Origin: Paraprevotella sp.
Lineage (GTDB): Bacteria; Bacteroidota; Bacteroidia; Bacteroidales; Bacteroidaceae
Length of the DNA stretch: 12,258 nt
Assembly (NCBI GenBank): GCA_017425765.1
Contig: JAFOXE010000041.1
Coordinates: forward strand, 1-12,258
Direction: 5' to 3'
Part shown: in pieces, positions 7,130-12,258 of the stretch
How the letters are laid out: every line of letters begins with the position of its first letter
Numbering within the stretch: position 1 is the stretch's first letter
The notes under the pieces: generated by a model
What the model saw: the letters and a program-made list of their open reading frames with translations, nothing else
Databases searched by the model: none
Told to the model about the DNA's origin: nothing
Made by a program: the position numbers and the translations under genes

Positions 7130-8281
7130 TTATTTTAGCTTCTTGGTGTAACAACGTCTTTGTTTGTGTATTTCGGTGTTTAGGTATGCCCATAGGTTTT
7201 GTGCTTTTTCGTTGGTTTCCAATTGCGGATTTGACTCTGCAAATTTGAAGCCCATCTTTTGGGCAATTGGTATCATATCGGCAAAGATGATGGCATGCAC
7301 ACCCTTGCTTTGATATTCGGGTAGAACGGCCACCAACAAGAGGTCGATGATGTCCGATTGTTTCCAAAATACGGTTTTGGCAAGGTGAAACCATCCGAAG
7401 GGGAACAATTTACCTTTAGCCTTTTGTAGGGCTTTCGACATGGAGGTCATGCCCACACCCATGGCAATCGGTTGGTTTTCTTCGTTTTCCACTACAGAAA
7501 GAAGTCGTAAGTCGACGAAGGGCAGATAATTGTCTACATATTGATTTATCTGTTGTTCGTTCAACTTGGAGTATCCGAACAACGGTGCATAAGCCGTGTT
7601 TACTATATCAAAAATGCGGTGAATGTAGTTGTCTTTCTTAAGTTCCTTTACATTTTTGAACTTTCGGATATGCAAGTTATAACGCTTTGCACTTATATCT
7701 GCCACCTTGAAATATTTATCCGAGCCTGCTTTGTGTTCTTCGCTTGGAATGTAGATTTTGCGCTCAACCCAATCAATTTCCTTTTCATATCCTGCGGATT
7801 CGATGTGTTTGGGATAGTATGGATAATTGTAAATGGTCGACATGGTGCTGAGCTGGTCGTAACCATCAATGAGCATACCTTCCGGATCTAAGTCGGTGAA
7901 ACCCAATGGGCCCACTATCCGTTCCATGCCACGTTCACGTCCCCAATCTTCCACTGTGTTCATCAACGCTCTCGACACCTCTTCGTCGTCTATAAAATCA
8001 ATCCAGCCGAAGCGGGCTTGTTTTACATTCCATGTGGTGTTGGCTTTGTGGTTGATGATGGCAGCTACACGACCTACAATTTTTCCTCTCTCGTTGTAGG
8101 CCAAAAAGTAATCAGCCTCACAAAATTCCAGTGCAGCATTCTTTTTCGGATTAAACGTATCGAGCAAGTCTTCGTAGAAGTCAGGAACAGCATACGGATG
8201 TCCTTTGTACAACTCGTGGTTGAATCGTATAAACGATTTCAATTCAGCTTGAGTTTTTATTTTTTTTATGGTTACGGCCAT
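7130..8281 (-). CDS. GNAT-fold N-acetyltransferase-like protein, probably two GNAT domains
   Basis: This is a 383-residue cytoplasmic protein of a long GNAT-related family common in Bacteroidetes; its substrate is unknown. The N-terminal half (about 1-165) looks GNAT-like: [18 protein letters not shown], then an acidic strand, then [19 protein letters not shown]. The C-terminal half (about 200-383) has the better acetyl-CoA motif, [17 protein letters not shown] at 314-330. There, QSKGVH corresponds to Q/RxxGxG/A but has His at the last position. Activity is therefore inferred. I choose the ATG at 8281 ([10 protein letters not shown]). The upstream in-frame ATG at 8311 falls inside the predicted -7 promoter element and would not be transcribed from it. 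It is the first gene of the minus-strand GNAT-parE-coaD-S41 operon, 7 nt before parE, and is 130 nt beyond the methyltransferase stop. Confidence 0.85.
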   Translation of the reverse strand: MAVTIKKIKTQAELKSFIRFNHELYKGHPYAVPDFYEDLLDTFNPKKNAALEFCEADYFLAYNERGKIVGRVAAIINHKANTTWNVKQARFGWIDFIDDEEVSRALMNTVEDWGRERGMERIVGPLGFTDLDPEGMLIDGYDQLSTMSTIYNYPYYPKHIESAGYEKEIDWVERKIYIPSEEHKAGSDKYFKVADISAKRYNLHIRKFKNVKELKKDNYIHRIFDIVNTAYAPLFGYSKLNEQQINQYVDNYLPFVDLRLLSVVENEENQPIAMGVGMTSMSKALQKAKGKLFPFGWFHLAKTVFWKQSDIIDLLLVAVLPEYQSKGVHAIIFADMIPIAQKMGFKFAESNPQLETNEKAQNLWAYLNTEIHKQRRCYTKKLK

Positions 8282-8288
8282 GATGTTT

Positions 8289-8335
8289 CTTTTTACAGAT
8301 GTTTCCCACAAAGGTAGTTCTTTTTCTGTAAAAAG
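8289..8335. promoter_or_regulatory. 11-bp perfect inverted repeat flanking the operon promoter
   Basis: CTTTTTACAGA (8289-8299) and TCTGTAAAAAG (8325-8335) are exact inverted copies separated by 25 nt. The TACCTTTG element at 8309-8316 lies at the exact centre. The arms would place two identical protein sites on either side of the promoter. If transcribed from a start further upstream, they could form a hairpin in the leader. Confidence 0.5.
8309..8316 (-). promoter_or_regulatory. -7 promoter element for the GNAT-parE-coaD-S41 operon
   Basis: The minus strand reads TACCTTTG, a full match to TAnnTTTG, 27 nt upstream of the ATG at 8281. The -33 position (8337-8340 at 20-nt spacing) reads GCAT, not TTTG. 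That region is instead occupied by two tandem 10-bp repeats, so activator dependence is possible. Confidence 0.55.
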
Positions 8336-8351
8336 GATGCGAAAGGATGCG
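8332..8351. repeat. Tandem 10-bp direct repeat upstream of the GNAT promoter
   Basis: AAAGGATGCG occurs at 8332-8341 and again at 8342-8351, followed by AAAAG. The unit equals about one helical turn, so two bound proteins would face the same side of the DNA. It covers the -33 region of the minus-strand promoter. Slippage of a short duplication is the alternative. Confidence 0.55.
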
Positions 8352-8411
8352 AAAAGAATTCATTTTTTCGCCCTTTTTCTGCCGTTGAGTGTCGGGATTT
8401 TCGTCTTCGGC

Positions 8412-9641
8412 TTATTTTATGGCTTCTGTGGCCTTTTTGCAGCGTACAAGAACGTGTTGTTCGTTGGCTAATGTGGTGGCAAACAAATAGGTTTCACCGC
8501 CTTCGGCTAGTCGCAAGCGTTTGCGTAATTCGGCCACTTGAGCAGGGAAGTTGCGTACGGTCAGGTTTGCCTTTGGGACATCCTGAAGAAACGATTTTAA
8601 TTCTTTCTTGGAGAAGTTGCAATAACCTTCTACGCAGAAGCTCCGTCCGGGGAAGTCTTTGATGAAAATTTCCGACGTATACAAATGGCTGTTGGGGTGC
8701 AACTTGTGCAAGTTCATTCGGGCTGCAAGGGTGCGATAAGCCTGCGCCTTAAGGATGGAAGCATTGGGTTCGTACAAATAGGTTTTCGGGCTGTCGGCGT
8801 ATGGGCAGATGGCTTGCGTTTCTTCTTGCGAAGTGAAAACGAAAGGTTCATATACCACCTTTTCCGATAGGTTCACGCAGTGCACTGTAGGTACCGATGG
8901 TGTGGCCTCCTTTTGCATTACCAGCAATAGCTCTTTACATTCGCCTTCTACGCTGATTACGTGCACCTCTACTACGCCTTGCAGCTCTTGAAGGGCTTGC
9001 TGAATGTCGAGGATGGGCGACAATTTAATCACGCAATATCGACTCTTTTTGCGGAGTTGTGTTTGCAGTTTCGTCACGTCCGGCTCGCCGGCAGACAAAC
9101 ACACCGTTTTGCGTCCGTGCTCATCGCGCCGCGCCGGGTCGATGTACAAAAAATCCACGGCTTCCATTTCTTGTAGATATTCGGTGCCATCGGTATTTTT
9201 TACACACGCTTGGGTCAGGTTCAACACCTCGAAGTTATGCGTTGCCGTGTCGCATAAATGGGCCATGCGTTCCACATAGGTAGCTTGCCCGAATAATATG
9301 GCCAAGTAACTGAAATCTACGCCGAAACCACCCGTCAGGTCTGTCATTCTTAAAGCAGCGTTAACTTCGTCTTCAGGGGTTTGTAACAGTCGTGCCACTA
9401 GGCTCCTTTTGTACAATGCCGTTTGCTCTGACGAACATTGTTCCATGGAGAGTCGAGGCGGGAACCACAATCCATCCGTGCTGGCCCACTGGGGTAATTT
9501 GCGTAGTGCTGTTTGCCGACCTTCAATTTGTTGTAGGGCAGTGCTCAAGTCCACCCCTTCGGGTGCTTTTTTCAAGGCCAATGTACGTACATCGTCCTGT
9601 AGGTGTTGTGCAATAAATTGCAAGGTGGCTTCGTGCATCAT
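8412..9641 (-). CDS. Class I SAM-dependent methyltransferase with THUMP-like C-terminal domain (PG_1098 type)
   Basis: This is a 409-residue protein of a Bacteroidetes family related to Porphyromonas gingivalis PG_1098. An N-terminal helical region (about 1-95) precedes a Rossmann methyltransferase domain. SAM motif I is DLTGGFGVD (101-109), the acidic strand-4 motif is YIDPARRD (166-173), and KLSP (206-209) follows. The part after about residue 260 should hold the ferredoxin-like domain and the C-terminal THUMP-like domain, ending in YLFATTLANEQHVLVRCKK. THUMP-type domains bind RNA, so tRNA or rRNA is the probable substrate, but the target base is not known. Two ATGs in a row (9641 and 9638) could start it. 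The longer open frame to 9710 would overlap the dipeptidase gene by 64 nt and is unlikely. It begins 5 nt after the dipeptidase stop, suggesting coupled translation. Confidence 0.88.
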   Translation of the reverse strand: MMHEATLQFIAQHLQDDVRTLALKKAPEGVDLSTALQQIEGRQTALRKLPQWASTDGLWFPPRLSMEQCSSEQTALYKRSLVARLLQTPEDEVNAALRMTDLTGGFGVDFSYLAILFGQATYVERMAHLCDTATHNFEVLNLTQACVKNTDGTEYLQEMEAVDFLYIDPARRDEHGRKTVCLSAGEPDVTKLQTQLRKKSRYCVIKLSPILDIQQALQELQGVVEVHVISVEGECKELLLVMQKEATPSVPTVHCVNLSEKVVYEPFVFTSQEETQAICPYADSPKTYLYEPNASILKAQAYRTLAARMNLHKLHPNSHLYTSEIFIKDFPGRSFCVEGYCNFSKKELKSFLQDVPKANLTVRNFPAQVAELRKRLRLAEGGETYLFATTLANEQHVLVRCKKATEAIK

Positions 9642-9646
9642 GTGGG

Positions 9647-10315
9647 TCAGGGTATAGGTTTGTATTGCGCTTTGGCTTCGGCTCTCGATATGTAGTTGAA
9701 GTGCCACCACTCACTATTCAGAGCACGCCATCCCGCTTGTTTCATCACCTTTCGTAGCAGTTCACGATTGGCTTTTGCCTCGGCGGTGATGATGCCTTTT
9801 TGCACCAATTCAGCTTCGTGCGTGATGTGTGCATAGCTTCCCAGATAATCAATATGAGTGCCCATCGGGATGGTATCTCCCTTACTGTTGCATAGTGTTA
9901 CGTCTACTGCCATGCCATAGTTGTGCAATCCTCCTCCGTTTTTGGGGTTGCTCACATATTTGGCTTGTGCGGTTCCGGCCACCACATTCCACATTTTTTG
10001 TTGGATGTGCATGGGTCGTGTGGCGTCGTATATTTTCAAACTCAAATCCGGTCGCATCTGCTTCAGTATGCGTTGGGCTTTTACCAATGCCTGGGCGGCC
10101 TTTGGGTGCAAATATGCTTCGCGAAGGTCGGCATACAACACCTTACCCGTAAAATTGTCGGCACGTGCATACATCAAGTCCACGGGAATGTCCTCGGCAA
10201 GTGTCTTGATGTCCACCAGGCCTTGTTTTTGCATGCGCAGTGCAGTGGCACTGGGTTGCTGAGCCTGTGTACAAAGGGCAGACAACCATATAAATAGAAA
10301 AAGAATTCGGTTCAT
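9647..10315 (-). CDS. ddpX: D-alanyl-D-alanine dipeptidase, VanX/DdpX family (M15D), exported
   Basis: This is a 222-residue zinc dipeptidase with a signal peptide (MNRILFLFIWLSALCTQAQ, likely cleaved near residue 19; LSALC lacks the small residue of a lipobox), so it should be periplasmic. Zinc ligands fit the VanX pattern: H131 and D138 in GLHNYGMAVDV and H205 in EWWHFNY. E202 is the catalytic base and R100 (YDATRP) the transition-state arginine. Family enzymes cleave D-Ala-D-Ala. Without vanH/vanA neighbours, and with export, the likely role is peptidoglycan dipeptide turnover and not glycopeptide resistance. I start at 10315 because the signal peptide begins there and the promoter at 10335-10366 lies just upstream. 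The open frame extends to 10408 but would span that promoter. It forms a two-gene operon with the methyltransferase. Confidence 0.92.
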   Translation of the reverse strand: MNRILFLFIWLSALCTQAQQPSATALRMQKQGLVDIKTLAEDIPVDLMYARADNFTGKVLYADLREAYLHPKAAQALVKAQRILKQMRPDLSLKIYDATRPMHIQQKMWNVVAGTAQAKYVSNPKNGGGLHNYGMAVDVTLCNSKGDTIPMGTHIDYLGSYAHITHEAELVQKGIITAEAKANRELLRKVMKQAGWRALNSEWWHFNYISRAEAKAQYKPIP

Positions 10316-10334
10316 ATCAATTCGTTCGGTCACA

Positions 10335-10366
10335 CAAAGATAATCTTTTCGGCCTTCGTAACCAAA
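10335..10366 (-). promoter_or_regulatory. Near-consensus Bacteroidetes promoter of the ddpX-methyltransferase operon
   Basis: On the minus strand TTTG (10363-10366) is followed by a 20-nt spacer and TATCTTTG (10335-10342). Both elements match the TTTG/TAnnTTTG consensus of the Bacteroidetes primary sigma factor. The predicted start lies about 15 nt before the ATG at 10315. This is the best promoter in the window and fixes the ddpX start. Confidence 0.8.
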
Positions 10367-10429
10367 TGCTGTGTCGTGCATCTCTGCATCTTTCCTGCAC
10401 AAGCACAAAAAGAGTTCTGCAAGTGGTCA

Positions 10430-10520
10430 AAAACACACCGTGGTGTAGGTGCATGCTACACGTACGTGTGGATGCCGTTGAGACCGTCGTGTGGGAGGGC
10501 TCTACATGCTCGTGTGTTTT
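10430..10520. repeat. Palindromic repeat element, copy 2 (ACACC/GGTGT family)
   Basis: AAAACACAC (10430-10438) pairs with GTGTGTTTT (10512-10520), and TGTAG (10444-10448) with CTACA (10502-10506), giving the same A-tract to T-tract hairpin plan as copy 1. P1 is ACACCGTGGTGT (10435-10446). After 11 nt comes P2, ACACGTACGTGT (10458-10469), a perfect 12-bp palindrome, then GGATG. The length is 91 nt against 93 nt for copy 1, with identical P1-P2 spacing and the same orientation relative to the plus-strand gene that follows. Confidence 0.75.
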
Positions 10521-10581
10521 GAAGTACTTGAAAGACCAAAAAAAGAGGTCTGAATTTGATTAAAAAAACCTTTGTCGATAG

Positions 10582-10613
10582 TGTGTGGCTTGTTTCAAAA
10601 AATCTTATCTTTA
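10582..10613 (+). promoter_or_regulatory. Candidate GH2 gene promoter
   Basis: TATCTTTA (10606-10613) differs from TAnnTTTG only in the last base. TGTG (10582-10585) lies exactly 20 nt upstream as a one-mismatch -33 element. The leader would be about 65 nt. The imperfect match fits a gene that may need an activator. Confidence 0.4.
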
Positions 10614-10684
10614 CCGAGGAATGTAGGTGCGATATACACCACAATTTCAAACCTTAACGATTTAGAAACCCATATCAAGATACC

Positions 10685-12258
10685 ATGAAAAAGAGGATAT
10701 TGTTGCTGATTGTGACATTGGCTGGTGCCGTGGTGCATCTTTTGGCCGAGGGGCGACGTGTGGAAACTTTCAACTTCGGGTGGCGCTTTATGGCCGGTGA
10801 GATTGTCGGTGCCGAGAGCCCGGATTTTGACGACAGTATGTGGCGCAAGGTGGATGTGCCACACGATTTTCAGATAGAGCAGCCGTGGGTGGTTCCTGCT
10901 GCCGACGAGCGTCCCGACCACTCGGACGTAGGTGCCAATGTGCGCAGTCGACTGAGTAGCCGTGGTTTTAAGGAGATGGGTGTGGGGTGGTATCGCAAAT
11001 CGTTTGTTCCGGACACGGCATGGCAAGGCAAAAGAGTTCTTATAGACTTTCAGGGAATTATGTACGTGGGTGATGTGTATCTTAACGGTCGAAGAATAGG
11101 GGGAACGGACTATGGTTATGTGGGATTTGAGATAGACATAACCCGAGAGTTGAGGCCGGAACAAGTGAATGTGCTGGCCGTGAGAGCCGACACCCGACAA
11201 CCCAACAACTCGCGGTGGTACACCGGCGGAGGCTTGTTTCGTGATGTGACACTTGTAATCACACATCCCGACACTTATTTTATGCGCCATCCGCTATACA
11301 TCACCACGCCCAGAGTGTCGAATGAAGAGGCTACGGTGCGTGTCCAAGCCGAGGTGGCTTGCAGAGCAAGACAGCCGATTAGAGCCGAGTTGGTGATTGT
11401 TGATGCAGAAGGGAGTGAGGTGCACCGCAGCACACAAACCTTCGTGCGACGACAAAGCACCTACGAATATCAGTTTGACGAAATCATGCTGAAGAATCCT
11501 AAATTATGGTCGTGCGAAACTCCGCATCTTTACACTGCTACTGTAAGCCTACTGCAAGAAGACGGCACAAAAGTAGATTGTGTGAGCGAACGATTTGGAG
11601 TTCGATCGGTGGAGTTTTCACCCCAATTTGGCATGAAATTGAACGGCAAAAAGGTGCTGCTAAAGGGTGTAGCCAATCATCATTCGTTGGGCGCTTTGGG
11701 CGCAGCGGCCTATCCGCGTGCCATAGAAAAACGAATCCAATTATTGAAGGACTATGGGGTGAATCACATTCGTACTTCGCATAACCCCTATAGTGTCGAT
11801 TTTATGAACTTGTGCGATGAGTACGGTATTTTGGTTGTGGACGAACTGTATGACAAGTGGCTGGACCAATACTGCGGCGGACGTGTGCCGTGGAGTGAGT
11901 TGTGGCAGAAGGATATCCCCGAATGGATAAAACGCGACCGAAATCATCCCTCAGTGGTATTTTGGAGTTTGGGCAACGAACTGCAAACATATTGGAGTAT
12001 TCCGCATGCCGATTGGGGCATCACCCCTTATCGTATGCAGCGCGAGCTGCTGAAACGATACGACCATACGCGATTGGTGACGGTGGCCATGCATCCTCGT
12101 GGCCGACACATGGACACCGATTCGCTTCCGGCACCGTTGGTGCACGAAACTGACATTGCCGCCTACAATTATCGATACATGTATTTCCCGGGTGATGCCA
12201 AGAACTTTCCGAATCTGATGTTCTATCAAAGCGAGGCCAACACAAGCAACATGGGTCC
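10685..12258 (+). CDS. Glycoside hydrolase family 2 enzyme (beta-galactosidase-like), exported, truncated by window end
   Basis: The first 524 residues are present. A signal peptide covers about residues 1-21 (MKKRILLLIVTLAGAVVHLLA, no lipobox), so it is probably periplasmic. The GH2 sugar-binding jelly roll runs from about 27 to 195 with WYRKSF (102-107), VYLNGRRIG (131-139) and RWYTGGGLFRDV (177-188). The immunoglobulin-like domain follows to about 310, then the TIM barrel. Catalytic features are IRTSHNP (362-368), the acid/base E432 in WSLGNE, and a probable nucleophile E517 in FYQSEA, 85 residues later. The start of the barrel reads GVANHHSLGALGAA, with Ser where many GH2 enzymes have Asp after HH. 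GH2 enzymes retain anomeric configuration and cleave beta-galactosides, beta-mannosides or beta-glucuronides; the substrate is not decidable here. It probably acts on dietary or host glycans. The rest of the locus is outside the window. Confidence 0.93.
   Translation, partial: MKKRILLLIVTLAGAVVHLLAEGRRVETFNFGWRFMAGEIVGAESPDFDDSMWRKVDVPHDFQIEQPWVVPAADERPDHSDVGANVRSRLSSRGFKEMGVGWYRKSFVPDTAWQGKRVLIDFQGIMYVGDVYLNGRRIGGTDYGYVGFEIDITRELRPEQVNVLAVRADTRQPNNSRWYTGGGLFRDVTLVITHPDTYFMRHPLYITTPRVSNEEATVRVQAEVACRARQPIRAELVIVDAEGSEVHRSTQTFVRRQSTYEYQFDEIMLKNPKLWSCETPHLYTATVSLLQEDGTKVDCVSERFGVRSVEFSPQFGMKLNGKKVLLKGVANHHSLGALGAAAYPRAIEKRIQLLKDYGVNHIRTSHNPYSVDFMNLCDEYGILVVDELYDKWLDQYCGGRVPWSELWQKDIPEWIKRDRNHPSVVFWSLGNELQTYWSIPHADWGITPYRMQRELLKRYDHTRLVTVAMHPRGRHMDTDSLPAPLVHETDIAAYNYRYMYFPGDAKNFPNLMFYQSEANTSNMG

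Larger units (their letters stand above)
10316..10684. other. Divergent intergenic region between ddpX and the GH2 gene
   Basis: These 369 nt hold no credible gene. They contain the ddpX promoter (10335-10366, minus), the second palindromic repeat element (10430-10520), a small AGACC/GGTCT hairpin (10533-10551) and a candidate GH2 promoter (10582-10613, plus). The last 70 nt before the GH2 ATG show no recognisable regulatory motif. Confidence 0.7.

Noticed and set aside
8282..8311. N-terminal extension of the GNAT protein to the ATG at 8311.
   Set aside because: It would place the start inside the TACCTTTG promoter element and adds ten atypical residues before a good MAVTIKK start.
9647..10408. 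253-residue version of the dipeptidase, and a vancomycin-resistance role.
   Set aside because: The longer start precedes the promoter and hides the signal peptide. No vanH, vanA or vanRS-type genes are present, and the protein is exported.
10595..11290. A 231-codon minus-strand open frame antisense to the GH2 gene.
   Set aside because: The plus strand has intact GH2 domains and a signal peptide; the antisense translation shows no domain, and its long length reflects codon bias of the GH2 gene.

Overview
The window looks like chromosomal DNA of a Bacteroidales bacterium, most likely from the Prevotellaceae. Three things point that way: the gene content and protein signatures (a ParE starting with the Bacteroidetes-type [20 protein letters not shown] segment, a PG_1098-type methyltransferase, a long GNAT protein and a YbeY with a variant zinc motif), the general absence of Shine-Dalgarno sites, and promoters of the Bacteroidetes kind (TTTG, about 20 nt, TAnnTTTG). 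No phage, insertion sequence, tRNA, rRNA or CRISPR array is visible. This is mostly housekeeping territory, with the start of a carbohydrate-degradation gene at the right edge.

Layout. 1-419 (minus): 5' part of a SpmA-like nucleoside-recognition/Gate membrane protein. 543-614: long imperfect hairpin downstream of trx. 666-968 (minus): thioredoxin. 969-1495: 527-nt divergent intergenic region with a perfect 16-bp palindrome and a 93-nt palindromic repeat element. 1496-2527 (plus) ruvB and 2541-2951 (plus) ybeY, 13 nt apart, ending in a strong hairpin terminator that lies partly inside the last codons of the convergent S41 protease gene. 8281 to 2976 (minus): four tightly packed genes, GNAT protein, parE, coaD and ctpA-like S41 protease, probably one transcript. 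10315 to 8412 (minus): VanX-type D-Ala-D-Ala dipeptidase and a THUMP-like methyltransferase, 5 nt apart, behind a near-consensus promoter. 10316-10684: second divergent intergenic region with a second, 91-nt copy of the palindromic element. 10685 to the end (plus): glycoside hydrolase family 2 enzyme, truncated by the window just after its nucleophile.

How the genes relate. ruvB (Holliday junction migration) and ybeY (rRNA maturation) form a small operon. The long minus-strand operon mixes chromosome decatenation (ParE), coenzyme A synthesis (CoaD) and periplasmic proteolysis (S41), so it reflects conserved linkage and not one pathway. The exported dipeptidase handles peptidoglycan-type dipeptides in the periplasm.

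The most interesting signal is non-coding. Two copies of a ~92-nt element, built from ACACC/GGTGT palindromes with A-tract and T-tract ends, each sit between two divergent genes. P1-P2 spacing is the same 11 nt in both, and the central tetramer of P2 differs (CATG versus GTAC) while remaining palindromic. I cannot assign it to a named repeat family. Other signals worth checking are an 11-bp inverted repeat centred on the predicted GNAT-operon promoter, a TGTCAG half-site cluster upstream of trx, and the Asp-for-His substitution in the YbeY metal site.
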